NCBI GenBank assembly: GCA_021325375.1
Contig: JAJPHG010000009.1
Location: 1 to 64,000 of the forward strand
Source of the DNA: Alphaproteobacteria bacterium
Lineage (GTDB): Bacteria > Pseudomonadota > Alphaproteobacteria > Micropepsales > Micropepsaceae
Direction of reading: 5' to 3'
Length of the DNA stretch: 64,000 nt
In this document: piece after piece, positions 15,356 to 26,174 of the stretch
How positions within the stretch are numbered: position 1 is the first letter of the stretch
Layout of the letters: each line of letters begins with the position of its first letter
Program-made: the position numbers and the translations under genes
Notes under the pieces: generated by a model
The model's input: the letters and a program-made list of their open reading frames with translations, nothing else
Databases searched by the model: none
What the model was told of the DNA's origin: nothing

Positions 15356-16753
15356 ATGATCCCGGCTCGCAGCCTCGCGCATCAGGATGTCGGCGTCTTC
15401 GGGCTGGCACGCTCGGGCCTTGCGTCCGTGCGCGCGCTCAAGGCAGGCGGCGCGCGGGTCTTCGCCTGGGACGACAAGGAGGCGGCGCGCGTCATCGCCG
15501 AAGCCGACGGCGCCACGGTGCTGCCCTGGCGCGACTGGCCGTGGAACAAGCTCAAATCGCTGGTCCTGAGCCCCGGCGTGCCGCTCACCCATCCCGCACC
15601 GCACGACATCGTGGTCAAGGCGCGTCATGCGAGCGTGGAGATCATCGGCGACGTCGAGCTCTTCGCGCGCGAGATCATTTTGAACCTACGCCCCCCTGGC
15701 GGGGGGGCTGGGGGCCGCGCGCCCGTGATCGCGATCACCGGCACCAACGGCAAATCGACGACGACGGCGCTTACCGGCCACCTGCTCGACGAGAGCGGCT
15801 TCGACGCGCAGATCGGCGGGAATATCGGCACGCCGGTGCTGGAGCTGTCGCCCCCCGCGGCGAAGACGGTCTATGTGCTGGAAGTTTCCTCCTACCAGAT
15901 CGACCTTTCGCCGGGCCTCGCGCCGCAGATCGGCGTGCTCTCCAACATCACACCCGACCACCTCGACCGCCACGGCACGCTGGAGGCCTATGCCTCCGTG
16001 AAGGCGCGGCTGGTGGAGCAGGCGCAGTCCGCCGTGATCGGCATCGACGACGCGCAGACCTCTTCGATCTTCACCAGGCTCTCGGGCGCGGGAAAGAGCG
16101 CGCTGCCGGTCTCGGTCGGCAAGGTGCTCGGGCGCGGCGTGTTCGTGCTCGACGGCGTGCTCTACGACAGCCAGGGCGGACGCGCCAACCGCATCGCCGA
16201 TCTGAAGGAGGCGGCGCATTTGCCAGGCGCGCACAATTGGCAGAACGCGGCGCTCGCCTATGCCGCGACCAAGCCCTATGCCAAGGACGCGCGCGCGGTT
16301 GCCTCGGCGCTGATGGATTTCCCCGGCCTCGCGCACCGCATCGAGGACGTCGGCCGCATCGGCCGCGTGCGCTTCGTCAACGACTCCAAGGCGACCAATG
16401 CCGACGCTGCCGAGCGCGCCCTGGTCTGCTTCGAGGACATCTACTGGATCGCGGGCGGCCGCCCCAAGGAAGGCGGCATCGAGAGCCTGGCCAGGCATTT
16501 CCCGCGCATCCGCAAGGCCTATCTGATCGGCGAGGCGGCGAAGGATTTCGCCCGCACTCTCGAAGGCCATGTGCCTTACGAGATCTCCGGCACGCTCGAG
16601 AACGCCGTCGCGGCCGCAAGCGCGGACGCGCAATCGGGCGTCGTGCTCCTGTCGCCGGCCTGCGCCTCGTTCGACCAGTTCCGCGATTTCGAGCATCGCG
16701 GCGAGGCGTTCCGCGCAGCCGTGTCCAAGCTGGCGATGCGGGAGGCGTCATGA
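15356..16753 (+). CDS. murD: UDP-MurNAc-L-Ala:D-Glu ligase MurD
   Basis: A 465-residue Mur ligase adding D-Glu to UDP-MurNAc-L-Ala. 'VGVFGLARSGLASVRAL' opens the N-terminal domain; the ATP loop is 'IAITGTNGKSTTTAL', then 'YVLEVSSYQIDLS', 'NITPDHLDRHGT' and the C-terminal 'FVNDSKATNADAAERAL' and 'LLSPACASFDQF'. Just before the ATP loop there is an unusual Pro/Gly-rich stretch ('RPPGGGAGGRAP') encoded by a C/G-run palindrome. The start lies 2 bases after the mraY stop with GAGG just before it. Confidence 0.95.
   Translation: MIPARSLAHQDVGVFGLARSGLASVRALKAGGARVFAWDDKEAARVIAEADGATVLPWRDWPWNKLKSLVLSPGVPLTHPAPHDIVVKARHASVEIIGDVELFAREIILNLRPPGGGAGGRAPVIAITGTNGKSTTTALTGHLLDESGFDAQIGGNIGTPVLELSPPAAKTVYVLEVSSYQIDLSPGLAPQIGVLSNITPDHLDRHGTLEAYASVKARLVEQAQSAVIGIDDAQTSSIFTRLSGAGKSALPVSVGKVLGRGVFVLDGVLYDSQGGRANRIADLKEAAHLPGAHNWQNAALAYAATKPYAKDARAVASALMDFPGLAHRIEDVGRIGRVRFVNDSKATNADAAERALVCFEDIYWIAGGRPKEGGIESLARHFPRIRKAYLIGEAAKDFARTLEGHVPYEISGTLENAVAAASADAQSGVVLLSPACASFDQFRDFEHRGEAFRAAVSKLAMREAS
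15690..15708 (+). repeat. C/G-run palindrome inside murD, in frame
   Basis: GCCCCCC (15690-15696) faces GGGGGGC-type sequence (15701-15708) around TGGC, followed by CTGGGGGCC. It encodes part of 'LRPPGGGAGGRAP' between the first MurD domain and the ATP loop, where relatives usually have a short charged linker. It resembles the C-rich stems of the intergenic repeats in this window. Confidence 0.6.
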
Positions 16754-17904
16754 GCCTCTCCCGCACCGACCGGTCCGGCTTTGCGAGCTGGTGGTGGACC
16801 ATCGACCGCGTCGCACTTCTGGCGATGCTGGCGCTGATCGCCATCGGGCTGATGCTGGCCTTCGCGGCGAGCCCCGCGGCCACCGGCGGGCCGATCACCG
16901 CGGGCGATTTCCGATATGCCGCCAAGCAGATCGCATTCGCCTGCGTCGCGGCGGGCATCCTTGTCGGCGCGTCGCTGCTCACGCTGCATCAGTTGAAGAT
17001 CGTCGCAGCCGTTGCCTTCGCGCTGGCGATGATCGGCTCGTTCCTGGTGCTGTTCACGGGCAGCGAGGTCCTGGGCGCCAAGCGCTGGATTGATCTGGGC
17101 TGGATGACGTTGCAGCCTTCGGAGTTCTTGAAGCCCGGCTTCGCGGTCCTGGGGGCGGCGATCCTCGCCGACAAGACGCCGATGAAACTGCCCAAGCCGC
17201 TCATCACGCTGGCGCTGGTCGCGCCCGCGCTCGTGATCCTGATGCTGCAGCCCGACGTCGGCCAGACCGCGCTGCTGCTGGCGCTGTGGGGCGCGCTGCT
17301 CTTCTTCAGCGGCATCTCGCTCTATTGGATGGGCGCGCTGGGCGGCGCGGGCATGGCGCTGGGCGGTCTCGCCTATGCGCTGTTCCCGCATGTGCGCCAC
17401 CGCATCGAGCAGTTCCTCAATCCCACCGACACGGGCTATCAGGCCGGCTTGGCGCTGAAGGCCTTTGCGCATGGCGGATTGCTCGGCGTCGGTCCCGGCG
17501 CGGGCACGGTCAAGTACCGCATTCCCGACGCGCATTCCGACTTCATCTTCGCGGTGGCGGGCGAGGAGTTCGGGCTGGCGCTGTGCGCCGCCGTGGCGCT
17601 GCTGTTCTGCATCCTGTCTGTGCGCATCATGCTGCGCTCGGCGAACGCGCGCGAGCCGTTCGCGCAGCTAGCGGGCGCGGGCCTTGCGATGGTCACTGCC
17701 CTTCAGGCCTTCATCAACATGGGTGTGGCGGTGAGCCTGCTTCCGGCCAAGGGCATGACCTTGCCCTTTATATCTTATGGCGGCTCGTCGCTGTTCGCGG
17801 TGGCGCTGACGATGGGCTTCGCGCTCGCGCTCACGCGCCAGCGGCCCAAGCTCGAGAACCGCGAGCGGCCGTGGTTCGTGCAACAGGTGGTCGCGCGCAC
17901 ATGA
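16750..17904 (+). CDS. ftsW: Septal peptidoglycan glycosyltransferase FtsW
   Basis: A 384-residue SEDS protein with about ten membrane helices that polymerises lipid II at the septum with FtsI. Family marks include 'GAKRWIDLGWMTLQPSEFLK', 'LMLQPDVGQTALLLALWGAL', 'HRIEQFLNPTDTGYQAGLAL', 'DAHSDFIFAVAGEEFG' (with the essential Asp-containing loop) and 'MTLPFISYGGSSLFAVA'. It overlaps murD by ATGA and murG by 4 bases. Confidence 0.97.
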   Translation: MSLSRTDRSGFASWWWTIDRVALLAMLALIAIGLMLAFAASPAATGGPITAGDFRYAAKQIAFACVAAGILVGASLLTLHQLKIVAAVAFALAMIGSFLVLFTGSEVLGAKRWIDLGWMTLQPSEFLKPGFAVLGAAILADKTPMKLPKPLITLALVAPALVILMLQPDVGQTALLLALWGALLFFSGISLYWMGALGGAGMALGGLAYALFPHVRHRIEQFLNPTDTGYQAGLALKAFAHGGLLGVGPGAGTVKYRIPDAHSDFIFAVAGEEFGLALCAAVALLFCILSVRIMLRSANAREPFAQLAGAGLAMVTALQAFINMGVAVSLLPAKGMTLPFISYGGSSLFAVALTMGFALALTRQRPKLENRERPWFVQQVVART

Positions 17905-19010
17905 CCACCATCGTCCTCAGCGCCGGGGGCACCGGCGGCCATCTGTTCCCTGCGCAGGCCTTGGCGGGCGAGCTGGTGCGCCGGGGTAAGACCATCGTGG
18001 TGATGACGGATCGCCGCGGCACCAACTATGCGAAAGCGTTTCCCGGTGCCGCGATCGAGACCGTGCCGTCGGCGGCGTTCGCCGATCGCTCGGTCCTCGG
18101 CCTTCTGGCCGCGCCGTTCGAGATCCTGGCCGGCATCGCGTCGGCCTGGACGAAGCTTGCGCGTATCAAGCCGGGTGCCGTGATCGGCTTCGGCGGCTAT
18201 CCGAGCCTGCCGGTGATGATCGCAGCCTGGCTCGGCCGCTGGCCCACCGCGATCCTGGAGCAGAACGCCGTCACCGGCCGCGCCAACCGCGCGGTGATGA
18301 ACAAGGTAAGGGTCATGGCGGCCGCGTTCCCCATCGCGCGTTTCGCGCCGAAGGACGCGTCCAAGATCGTGCTCACCGGCAATCCGCTGCGCCCGGAAGT
18401 GGTCGCGCTCGCGGGCAGCGCGTATGCGCAGCCGGACGCGAGCGGGCCGTTGCATCTTCTGGTCTTCGGCGGCAGCCAGGGCGCGCGCGCGATGAGCGAG
18501 CTCGTGCCCGCCGCGGTCGCGCTCTTGCCGGAGCCTTTTCGCGCCCGTCTCGACATCGTCCAGCAATGCCGTCCCGAAGACCTGGACGGCGTGCGCAAGG
18601 CCTACGAAGCGGCGGGCGTAAAGGCGGAGCTCGCGAGCTTCTACACCGACATGCCCGCGCGGCTGGCGCGCGCACAACTCGTCGTCGCGCGCTCCGGCGC
18701 GGGCACGGTGAGCGAATTGATGGCCATCGGCCGTCCCGCGATCCTGATCCCGCTGCCGCATGCGCTCGACGACAACCAGACGCCGAACGCGGAAATCCTT
18801 TCCAAGGCGAATGCCGGCTGGTGCGTGGCGCAGGCGAGCCTCACGCCGGAGAAGCTCGCGGGCATGATCAAGCTCGCCTTCTCCGATCCCGACGATCTGG
18901 CGAAGCGCGCGGCCAACGCACACGCGCTTGCGAGGCTCGACGCGGTCGCGCGTCTCGCCGACATCGCGGAAAACCTTGCCCAATCTTCCTATCAAAGGAC
19001 CGCCGCATGA
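17901..19010 (+). CDS. murG: Lipid II synthase MurG
   Basis: A 369-residue GT-B glycosyltransferase that transfers GlcNAc from UDP-GlcNAc to lipid I at the cytoplasmic membrane face. Glycine loops '[15 protein letters not shown]' at about 7-21 and '[11 protein letters not shown]', '[18 protein letters not shown]' and the donor-binding '[20 protein letters not shown]' are all present, with '[14 protein letters not shown]' after them. It overlaps ftsW and murC in ATGA junctions, showing tight coupling. Confidence 0.97.
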   Translation: MTTIVLSAGGTGGHLFPAQALAGELVRRGKTIVVMTDRRGTNYAKAFPGAAIETVPSAAFADRSVLGLLAAPFEILAGIASAWTKLARIKPGAVIGFGGYPSLPVMIAAWLGRWPTAILEQNAVTGRANRAVMNKVRVMAAAFPIARFAPKDASKIVLTGNPLRPEVVALAGSAYAQPDASGPLHLLVFGGSQGARAMSELVPAAVALLPEPFRARLDIVQQCRPEDLDGVRKAYEAAGVKAELASFYTDMPARLARAQLVVARSGAGTVSELMAIGRPAILIPLPHALDDNQTPNAEILSKANAGWCVAQASLTPEKLAGMIKLAFSDPDDLAKRAANAHALARLDAVARLADIAENLAQSSYQRTAA

Positions 19011-20434
19011 AGCCGGTCCAGACCCGCGTCCCGCTCTCCATCGGCGCCATCCATTTCATCGGCATCGGCGGCATCGGCATGAGCGGCATCGCCGAGATCA
19101 TGCACAATCTGGGCTATCAGGTTCAGGGCTCGGACGCGGTGGAGAACACGAACGTCAAGCGGCTCAAGACGATGGGCATCCCGATCGCGGTCGGCCACGC
19201 GCCGGAGAACCTGAAAGACGCCCACGCCGTCGTCTATTCCTCGGCGATCAAGCCCGGGAACGTCGAGTTCGACGAGGCGCGCAAATTGAATCTGCCGCTG
19301 GTGCGCCGTGCCGAGATGCTGGCCGAGATCATGCGGCTCAAATCCTGCGTCGCCATCGCCGGCACCAACGGCAAAACGACGACGACGACGATGGTGGCGG
19401 CGCTGCTCGACGCGGGCGGGCTGGACCCCACCGTCGTCAACGGCGGCATCATCAACGCCTACGGCACCAATGCGCGGCTCGGCGCCGGCGACTGGGTCGT
19501 GGTCGAGGCGGATGAGAGCGACGGCACGTTCCTGCGCCTGCCCGCGAGCGTCGCTGTCGTCACCAACGCCGATCCCGACCATCTCGACTATTACGGTACC
19601 TTCGACAGGATGCGCGACGCGTTCCAGCGCTTCGTCGAGAACGTGCCGTTCTACGGCTTCGCGGTGCTCTGCATCGACCATCCCGAGGTGCAGGCGATGG
19701 TCGGCCGCATCGAGGACCGCCGCATCGTGACGTATGGATTGTCGCCGCAGGCCGACGTGCGCGCCATGAACGTGCGCTATGCGGAAGGCATGTCCTGCTA
19801 CGACGTCGTCGTCACCGACCGCCGCAAGAACGTCGAGACGCGCATCGACGGCATCCGCCTGCCCATGCCGGGCGAGCACAATGTGCAGAACTCGCTGGCC
19901 GCGGTGACGGTGGCGCGCGAGCTCGGCATCGAGGACGGCACGATCCGCGACGCGCTCGCCAAGTTCGCCGGCGTCGGCCGCCGCTTCACCAAGGTCGGCG
20001 AATGGGGCGGCATGGCGATCATAGACGATTACGGCCACAACCCGTTCAAGATCGCCGCCGCCTTGAAGGCCGCGCGCCAGGCCTATGCGGGTCCGGTGAT
20101 CGCGGTCGTGCAGCCGCACCGCTACACCCGCCTGCGCGACACCTGGGAGCAGTTCTGCTCCTGCCTCAACGACGCGGACGTGGCGATCATCGCGCCGGTC
20201 TATCCGGCGGGCGAGCAGCCGATCGACGGCATCGACCGCGACACCTATGTGGAAGCCCTACGCGCGCATGGCCATCGCAACGTGCTCACCATCGATAACG
20301 GCATGGACCTCGCGCCGCTGCTCAAGCCGCTCGCGAAAGAGGGCGGCGCGGTGGTGATGCTGGGCGCGGGCTCGATCTCGCATTGGGCGCACGCGCTGCA
20401 GGCGCAACTGGAAAGTGCGGAGTCCAAGGCATGA
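19007..20434 (+). CDS. murC: UDP-MurNAc:L-Ala ligase MurC
   Basis: A 475-residue Mur ligase performing the first amino-acid addition in muropeptide synthesis. N-terminal '[18 protein letters not shown]' binds the nucleotide sugar, '[19 protein letters not shown]' is the ATP loop, and '[14 protein letters not shown]', '[12 protein letters not shown]', '[11 protein letters not shown]' and '[16 protein letters not shown]' follow as in the family. It overlaps murG by 4 bases. A repeat of about 70 bases separates it from murB, the largest gap between mraZ and ftsA. Confidence 0.97.
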   Translation: MKPVQTRVPLSIGAIHFIGIGGIGMSGIAEIMHNLGYQVQGSDAVENTNVKRLKTMGIPIAVGHAPENLKDAHAVVYSSAIKPGNVEFDEARKLNLPLVRRAEMLAEIMRLKSCVAIAGTNGKTTTTTMVAALLDAGGLDPTVVNGGIINAYGTNARLGAGDWVVVEADESDGTFLRLPASVAVVTNADPDHLDYYGTFDRMRDAFQRFVENVPFYGFAVLCIDHPEVQAMVGRIEDRRIVTYGLSPQADVRAMNVRYAEGMSCYDVVVTDRRKNVETRIDGIRLPMPGEHNVQNSLAAVTVARELGIEDGTIRDALAKFAGVGRRFTKVGEWGGMAIIDDYGHNPFKIAAALKAARQAYAGPVIAVVQPHRYTRLRDTWEQFCSCLNDADVAIIAPVYPAGEQPIDGIDRDTYVEALRAHGHRNVLTIDNGMDLAPLLKPLAKEGGAVVMLGAGSISHWAHALQAQLESAESKA

Positions 20435-20445
20435 GCTGCGTTCGG

Positions 20446-20514
20446 GCGAATGGCGAATGGCGAATGGCGAGTAGGGCTCGATGCTCCATTCGCTATTCGC
20501 TATTCGCTATTCCC
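20446..20514. repeat. Intergenic repeat of GCGAAT / ATTCGC units
   Basis: Three GCGAATG units (20446-20467) face a run of CATTCGCTATTCGCTATTCG (20487-20514), forming a long imperfect hairpin between murC and murB. It contains an in-frame ATG for murB (20481), but this would add residues encoded wholly by the repeat. It may act as an RNA hairpin within the dcw transcript. Confidence 0.8.
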
Positions 20515-20552
20515 ACTGCGCTATCGGCGGTGCCGGGAAAGGTGCATCCGTG

Positions 20553-21452
20553 ATGATGACCCGTCCCTGCGACGCGCTTCCGCCGGTGCGCGGGACCTAT
20601 GCCCACGGCGCCGCGCTCAAGGACCTCGTCTGGTTCCGCACGGGCGGCCCGGCCGAGGTGCTGTTCCGTCCCGCCGACGCGGAGGACCTTGCGACCTTCC
20701 TCGCGGCGCGCTCGGCCGATACGCGGGTGAGCGTCATCGGCGTGGGCTCGAACCTGCTGGTGCGCGACGGCGGGATACCCGGCGTCGTCGTGCGCCTGCC
20801 CGCCGCGTTCGGCAAGATCGCGGTCGAGGGCACGCGCGTTCGCGCCGGTGCCGCGGCTTTGGACGCGGCGGTGGCGCGCACGGCGGCGGAGGCGGGCATC
20901 GGCGGCTTGGAATTCCTGCGCGGCATCCCCGGCACGGTCGGCGGCGCGCTGAAGATGAACGCCGGCTGCTACGGCCGCGAGATCAAGGACATCTTCGTCG
21001 AGGCGACCGCCATCGACGGCAAAGGCGACAAGCTCACCTTGTCGGCGTCCGACATGAATTTCGTCTATCGCAAGGCGCAGGTTCCCGACGATTTGATCTT
21101 CGTCAATGCGCTCTTCGAAGGAACGCGCGACGATCCTGCCCTGGTTCGCGCACGGATGGACGCTTTGGTCGAGCAACGCGAATCCACCCAGCCCGTCAAG
21201 TCGCGCACCGGCGGCTCGACCTTCAAGAACCCACCCGGGCACAAGGCCTGGGAGCTGATCGACAAGGCCGGTTGTCGCGGGCTGAGGCATGGTGCCGCGC
21301 AGGTGAGCGAGAAGCACTGCAACTTCCTCATCAACACCGGCGACGCCAGCGCCGCCGATATCGAGGCGCTGGGCGAGGACGTGCGCAGGCGCGTCCAGGA
21401 CACGTTCGGCGTCACGCTCGAATGGGAGATCAAGCGGGTGGGGGTCGCATGA
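20553..21452 (+). CDS. murB: UDP-N-acetylenolpyruvylglucosamine reductase MurB
   Basis: A 299-residue FAD enzyme that reduces UDP-GlcNAc-enolpyruvate to UDP-MurNAc with NADPH. Present are '[19 protein letters not shown]', the FAD-binding '[17 protein letters not shown]', '[20 protein letters not shown]', the proton-donor Ser region '[16 protein letters not shown]' and '[17 protein letters not shown]'. The start at 20553 is preferred over 20481, which lies in the repeat; GTG at 20550 or ATG at 20556 are also possible, all behind GGGAAAGG. Confidence 0.95.
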   Translation: MMTRPCDALPPVRGTYAHGAALKDLVWFRTGGPAEVLFRPADAEDLATFLAARSADTRVSVIGVGSNLLVRDGGIPGVVVRLPAAFGKIAVEGTRVRAGAAALDAAVARTAAEAGIGGLEFLRGIPGTVGGALKMNAGCYGREIKDIFVEATAIDGKGDKLTLSASDMNFVYRKAQVPDDLIFVNALFEGTRDDPALVRARMDALVEQRESTQPVKSRTGGSTFKNPPGHKAWELIDKAGCRGLRHGAAQVSEKHCNFLINTGDASAADIEALGEDVRRRVQDTFGVTLEWEIKRVGVA

Positions 21453-22369
21453 GCTATCATCGCGTCGCCGTCCTGCTGGGCGGGCGCTCCGCGGAGCGCG
21501 AAGTGAGCCTGTCCTCCGGCGCGGGCTGCGCCAAGGCGTTGCGCGAGGAAGGCTTCGACGTGGTCGAGATCGATCCCGGCGACGACATCGGCCGTCAGCT
21601 TCTCGATGCCGGGCCCGACTGCGTCTTCAATGCCCTGCACGGGCGCTACGGCGAGGACGGCTGCATCCAGGGTGTGCTGGAGCTGCTGCGTATTCCCTAT
21701 ACCCATTCCGGCGTGCTCGCTTCGGCGCTCGCCATGCACAAGCAGCGCACCAAGGACGTCTATCGCGCCGCGGGCATCCCGATCGTCAAATCCATCGTCG
21801 CCGACCGCAGGGACGCGGGCGCGCGGCATCTGATGGAGCCGCCTTACGTCATCAAGCCGGTGAACGAAGGCTCGTCCGTCGGCGTCTACATCATCCGCAA
21901 GGGCGACAACCGTCCGCCGTCGGAGCTGACCAAGCCCGAATGGAACCTGACCGACGCGATGATGGTGGAGGAATACGTCCCCGGCCGCGAGCTGACCGTC
22001 GCGGTGATGGGCGAGCGCGCGCTCGGCGTCACCGAGATCACCACCGACCTCGCCTTCTACGACTACGAGGCCAAGTACGCGAGCGGCGGCTCGACCCATA
22101 CGCTGCCCGCGAAAGTCCCGGACGCGGTGGCGGAGGAGGCCGAGCGCCTCGCCGTGCTCGCGCATCAGGCGCTCGGCTGCCGCGGCGTGACGCGCACCGA
22201 TTTCCGCTACGACGACACGGGTTCGAAGCACCGCCTCGTGGCGCTCGAGACCAACACCCAGCCCGGCATGACGCCCACCTCGCTCGTGCCGGAGCAGGCG
22301 GCCTATGCGGGATACACCTACGGCAAGCTCTGCCGCTGGATCGTGGAGGACGCCTCATGCGACCGGTGA
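21449..22369 (+). CDS. ddl: D-alanine:D-alanine ligase
   Basis: A 306-residue ATP-grasp enzyme making the D-Ala-D-Ala dipeptide used by MurF. It shows '[19 protein letters not shown]', '[20 protein letters not shown]', '[15 protein letters not shown]', '[16 protein letters not shown]' and the Mg-binding '[19 protein letters not shown]'. It overlaps murB by 4 bases (ATGA), and ftsQ begins 12 bases before its stop. Its size is that of the DdlB type found in dcw clusters. Confidence 0.96.
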   Translation: MSYHRVAVLLGGRSAEREVSLSSGAGCAKALREEGFDVVEIDPGDDIGRQLLDAGPDCVFNALHGRYGEDGCIQGVLELLRIPYTHSGVLASALAMHKQRTKDVYRAAGIPIVKSIVADRRDAGARHLMEPPYVIKPVNEGSSVGVYIIRKGDNRPPSELTKPEWNLTDAMMVEEYVPGRELTVAVMGERALGVTEITTDLAFYDYEAKYASGGSTHTLPAKVPDAVAEEAERLAVLAHQALGCRGVTRTDFRYDDTGSKHRLVALETNTQPGMTPTSLVPEQAAYAGYTYGKLCRWIVEDASCDR

Positions 22370-23295
22370 GGGTGGAGCGCAGCCCGGCCAAGCGCACCAC
22401 GCCGCAGGCGCGCGGCGCGCGCGGCGCCAAGCGCGCGTCCGCGTCGCAGAGCTTCGGCAAGCGCGCGAAGAAGCCGAACATCCTCGCGCGCGCCTATTGG
22501 AACCTGCGCGGCTGGCTGAGTTTCCGAAAGCCCATGCTGCTCTTGGGTCTGGCGGCGTTGGCGTTCGCCTTCATCGCGGTCCTGGTGGTGAGCGGCACGG
22601 TCGCGCGTGCGGTGCGCCAGCTGAACGGCGCGCTGGGTGCGATGGTCGCCGATGCCGGCTTCGGCATCTCCGAGGTCCATCTCGCGGGCAACGTGCGCAC
22701 GCCGCCGGAGACGGTGCTGGCGGCGCTGGGCTTCAAGCCGGGCGAGTCGATCTTCGGCGCCGATTTGCAATCGGCGCGGCTGCGGCTGAAGAAGCTCGAC
22801 TGGGTGGCCGACGCAGACGTCCAGCGGCGCTATCCCGACGCGATCACCGTCCACATCGTCGAGAAGCTGCCCTTCGCGCTGTGGAAGTCACCGCTCGGGA
22901 CCGTCACCGTCGTCGAGCGCTCGGGCGGGATCATCACGTCCAAGGACATCGCGCCATTCGCGAAGCTTCCGCTGCTTCTGGGCGACAACGCCTCGGCGGA
23001 CGCCGCCGACCTCGTCGACGCGGTCGCGCAGCACCGCGCCGTCGCCGCAAGGGTGAAGGCCTATCAGCGTGTCTCCGAGCGGCGCTGGAACCTGATCTTG
23101 GACGGCGATGTGATCGTGAAATTGCCCGAAGTCGGCTGGCAGCGCGAGCTCGACACGCTCGAGCACATGATCGTGGACCAGGGGATATTGGAGCGCAGCA
23201 TCGCCGAGATCGATCTGCGCATCCATTCGCATTATTTCTTCGGGCTGAAGGGCGCACCGGCGCCCAAGCCCGTTGATCGGGGGAGTGAGCTCTGA
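22357..23295 (+). CDS. ftsQ: Cell division protein FtsQ
   Basis: A 312-residue bitopic divisome protein. A basic, Ala-rich cytoplasmic tail (1-55) is followed by one membrane helix (about 60-79), the POTRA domain ('[20 protein letters not shown]'), and the FtsQ beta domain ('[20 protein letters not shown]', '[15 protein letters not shown]'). It links FtsL/FtsB to the early divisome. It overlaps the ddl end by 13 bases, and its stop shares a base with the ftsA start (TGATG). Confidence 0.94.
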   Translation: MRPVRVERSPAKRTTPQARGARGAKRASASQSFGKRAKKPNILARAYWNLRGWLSFRKPMLLLGLAALAFAFIAVLVVSGTVARAVRQLNGALGAMVADAGFGISEVHLAGNVRTPPETVLAALGFKPGESIFGADLQSARLRLKKLDWVADADVQRRYPDAITVHIVEKLPFALWKSPLGTVTVVERSGGIITSKDIAPFAKLPLLLGDNASADAADLVDAVAQHRAVAARVKAYQRVSERRWNLILDGDVIVKLPEVGWQRELDTLEHMIVDQGILERSIAEIDLRIHSHYFFGLKGAPAPKPVDRGSEL

Positions 23296-24575
23296 TGGGT
23301 GAAGCCGTGCGATTGCGCGCCGTGGGCGAGGTGCCCGCCTACCGGCCCGGTCTGGTGACCGCGCTGGACATCGGCTCGTCGAAGATCGCCTGCCTGATCG
23401 GCCGCGCCGACCATGGGGGCTTGAAGGTCCTGGGCGCCGCGCTGCGCGAAAGCCAGGGCATCCGCGCCGGGACCGTGGTGAGCCTCGATCTCGTCGAGGA
23501 ATCCATCCGCGACTGCGTCGCGGCGGCCGAGAACCACGCCGACGCGCGCATCCAGAACGTCCTTATATCCTTGAGCTGCGGCCAGCCGACCAGTGTCACC
23601 GCCCGCGCCGCGATGTCGCTGGACGGGGCGCTGGTGACCGACGCGCATCTGCGCGCCCTGCTCAGCGAGGGCCGCGCGCGCTGCGTGCTGGAGGGCCACG
23701 AGATCGTCCAGAGCGCGCCCACTGCCTACGTCGTCGACGAGGCGCGCGGCGTGCGCGACCCGTCGGGCATGTTCTGCCAGCGCATCGGCGTGTCGATGCA
23801 TGCCGTCGCGGTCAAGCCGTCGCCGCTGCAGAACTTGAAGCTTGCCGTCGAGCGCTGCCACCTGAACGTGGTGGGCGCCTTGTTCGCGCCCTATGCCAGC
23901 GGGCTCGCGTGTCTCACCGAGGACGAGAAGCAGCTCGGCGCCATCCTCATCGACATGGGCGCGGGCGTGACCTCCATCGCGGTGTTCCTGGAAGGCCATC
24001 TCGTGCATGCCGACGTCGTGCCGATGGGCGGGCTTGCCGTCACGACCGACCTGGCGCGCATGCTCTCGGCGCCCTTGTCCGCGGCCGAGCGCAGCAAGAC
24101 GCTGTTCGGCGCGGCTTTGGGCGACATGGAGGCCGGCGCCGACGTCGTGGCGATCCATCAGATGGGCGAGGACGGCGACGAGGCGGCGCTGCGCGTGCCG
24201 CGCTCGATGCTGACCCGCATCATCCAAGCCCGGCTCGAAGAGACCTTGGGCGAGGTGCAGGCGCGGCTGCGCGCCTCCGGCTACGACGTGGCCGTGGGGC
24301 GGCGCGCGGTGCTCACCGGCGGCGCCTGCCAGCTCGCCGGCGTGCGCGAGCTCACGGCCCGGGTCCTGAACAAGCAAGTGCGCATCGGACGGCCCCAGGC
24401 GCTCAGCGGTCTGCCCGCGGCGTCGTCGGGTCCGGACTATGCGACGGCGGTCGGTCTTCTGGTGGCGGGTGCCACCATGCCGCCCGAGATCTTGAACCCC
24501 GGTCCGGAGGTGTCTGCGGACGACAGCAACGGCAAGGGATGGTTCAGCCGGTTGACCGGCGGCCTGTTCCGGTGA
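23295..24575 (+). CDS. ftsA: Cell division protein FtsA
   Basis: A 426-residue actin-like ATPase that tethers FtsZ to the membrane. 'VTALDIGSSKIACLIGRAD' is the phosphate-1 motif, 'ILIDMGAGVTSIAVFLEGHL' phosphate 2, and 'AVLTGGACQLAGVRELTARV' the adenosine motif; the SHS2/1C subdomain lies between. The C-terminal 'GWFSRLTGGLFR' is the amphipathic membrane-targeting helix. The gene begins on the last base of ftsQ, and 79 bases separate it from ftsZ. Confidence 0.96.
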   Translation: MGEAVRLRAVGEVPAYRPGLVTALDIGSSKIACLIGRADHGGLKVLGAALRESQGIRAGTVVSLDLVEESIRDCVAAAENHADARIQNVLISLSCGQPTSVTARAAMSLDGALVTDAHLRALLSEGRARCVLEGHEIVQSAPTAYVVDEARGVRDPSGMFCQRIGVSMHAVAVKPSPLQNLKLAVERCHLNVVGALFAPYASGLACLTEDEKQLGAILIDMGAGVTSIAVFLEGHLVHADVVPMGGLAVTTDLARMLSAPLSAAERSKTLFGAALGDMEAGADVVAIHQMGEDGDEAALRVPRSMLTRIIQARLEETLGEVQARLRASGYDVAVGRRAVLTGGACQLAGVRELTARVLNKQVRIGRPQALSGLPAASSGPDYATAVGLLVAGATMPPEILNPGPEVSADDSNGKGWFSRLTGGLFR

Positions 24576-24654
24576 TTCAACAATAACAACACGAATCAGT
24601 TGGGCTTTGTGGCGTGAAGAAAAGGGCGGCGTGCGTTAAGCCAAGGAGAGAAGA

Positions 24655-26169
24655 ATGGCGATCAATCTGAAAGCGCCCGAGCAGAAAGAATTGCGTCCCC
24701 GCATCACGGTGCTCGGCGTCGGCGGCGCCGGCGGCAATGCGGTCAACAACATGATCGCGGCGAAACTCGAAGGCGTCGATTTCGTCGTGGCCAACACCGA
24801 CGCGCAGGCGATCACCCAGTCGCGCGCCGAACGCCGCATCCAGATGGGCAGCCAGACCACGGAAGGTCTGGGCGCCGGCGCCCAGCCCGATGTCGGACGC
24901 GCCGCGGCCGAGGAATCCCTGGACGAGATCCTCGAGCAGATCGGCGGCTCGCACATGGTGTTCATCACCGCCGGCATGGGCGGCGGCACAGGCACGGGCG
25001 CAGCCCCCGTCATCGCGCGCGCGGTGCGCGAGCTCGGCGTGCTCACCGTCGGCGTCGTCACCAAGCCCTTCGCCTTCGAAGGCGACAACCGCATGCGCAT
25101 CGCCGAGCGCGGCATCTTGGAGCTTCAGCAGCACGTCCACACCCTGATCGTCATCCCCAACCAGAACCTGTTCCGCGTCGCCAACGACCGCACCACTTTC
25201 GCCCAGGCCTTCGCCATGGCCGACGAGGTGCTGCATTCGGGCGTGCGCGGCGTCACCGACCTGATCGTGATGCCGGGCCTGATCAATCTCGACTTCGCCG
25301 ACATCAAGGCGGTGATCTCCGAGATGGGCAAGGCGATGATGGGCACCGGCGAGGCCGAGGGCGAGAACCGCGCCGAGAAGGCCGCCGACATGGCGATCTG
25401 CAATCCGCTGCTCGACGACGTCTCGATGAAGGGCGCGCGCGGCGTGCTCATCAACATCACCGGCGGCCCGGACCTGATGCTCTTCGAGGTCGAGCAGGCC
25501 GCCAACCGCGTCCGCGCCGAGGTCGATCCCGACGCCAAGATCATCTTCGGCTCGACCATCCTCGACAACATGGAAGGCCGCATCCGTGTCTCGGTCGTCG
25601 CCACCGGCATCGACGCGCTGGAGATGAAGCTGCCGCGCAACGTCGAGCCGCTGCGCGCGCCCGTCCGTCCCGTGCCGCTGCGGGCCGATCTGATCGTCGA
25701 CCGGGTGGCGCCGCCCGTGGCCGCGCCCAATCCCGTGCGTCATGTGCAGGAGACGCTCGCCGCCGAGATGAACGCGCAACCGCTCTCGCCGCAGGAGGAC
25801 TACATCCTGGGCGGCGCCGACGCGCCGGAGATCGCCGACGAGCCGATCCCGGTCTCGATCCGCCCGCAGGCGATGCCGGTCCACGCCGCGCCCAAAGTGG
25901 CCGAGCCCGAGCGCCGCGGCTGGGGCTTCCTCGGCCGCGGCCGCAAGCCGAAGGAAGACCTGCGCGTGGAGCCCGCCGCGCCGCCGCAGGTGCCGCGCCC
26001 GCTCAGCCCTCCGCCCCGCGCCAGCGCCCAGCCGATGGCGGCGCGTCCCGCGCAGGCCGAGGCGCCCAAGCAAGCGCCGCAGCAGAAAAGCGCCGACGAT
26101 CTCTTCCCCGACCACAAGCGCGACGACCAGTTCGAGATTCCTGCTTTTTTACGTCGTCAAACGAACTAG
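24655..26169 (+). CDS. ftsZ: Cell division GTPase FtsZ
   Basis: A 504-residue tubulin homologue forming the Z ring. '[14 protein letters not shown]' (21-34) and the tubulin signature '[14 protein letters not shown]' (109-122) bind GTP; '[20 protein letters not shown]' carries the T7 synergy loop. Residues from about 330 to 490 are a long Pro/Ala-rich linker, typical of alphaproteobacteria, and the end '[11 protein letters not shown]' is the conserved tail that binds FtsA and other partners. AAGGAGAG precedes the ATG. A half CtrA-like TTAA lies at 24635-24641, which alone is weak. Confidence 0.98.
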   Translation: MAINLKAPEQKELRPRITVLGVGGAGGNAVNNMIAAKLEGVDFVVANTDAQAITQSRAERRIQMGSQTTEGLGAGAQPDVGRAAAEESLDEILEQIGGSHMVFITAGMGGGTGTGAAPVIARAVRELGVLTVGVVTKPFAFEGDNRMRIAERGILELQQHVHTLIVIPNQNLFRVANDRTTFAQAFAMADEVLHSGVRGVTDLIVMPGLINLDFADIKAVISEMGKAMMGTGEAEGENRAEKAADMAICNPLLDDVSMKGARGVLINITGGPDLMLFEVEQAANRVRAEVDPDAKIIFGSTILDNMEGRIRVSVVATGIDALEMKLPRNVEPLRAPVRPVPLRADLIVDRVAPPVAAPNPVRHVQETLAAEMNAQPLSPQEDYILGGADAPEIADEPIPVSIRPQAMPVHAAPKVAEPERRGWGFLGRGRKPKEDLRVEPAAPPQVPRPLSPPPRASAQPMAARPAQAEAPKQAPQQKSADDLFPDHKRDDQFEIPAFLRRQTN

Positions 26170-26174
26170 GACTT

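Noticed and set aside
20446..20514. Short CRISPR-like array
   Set aside because: The units are only 6-7 bases, without spacers, and the second half is the reverse complement of the first; it is a hairpin repeat.
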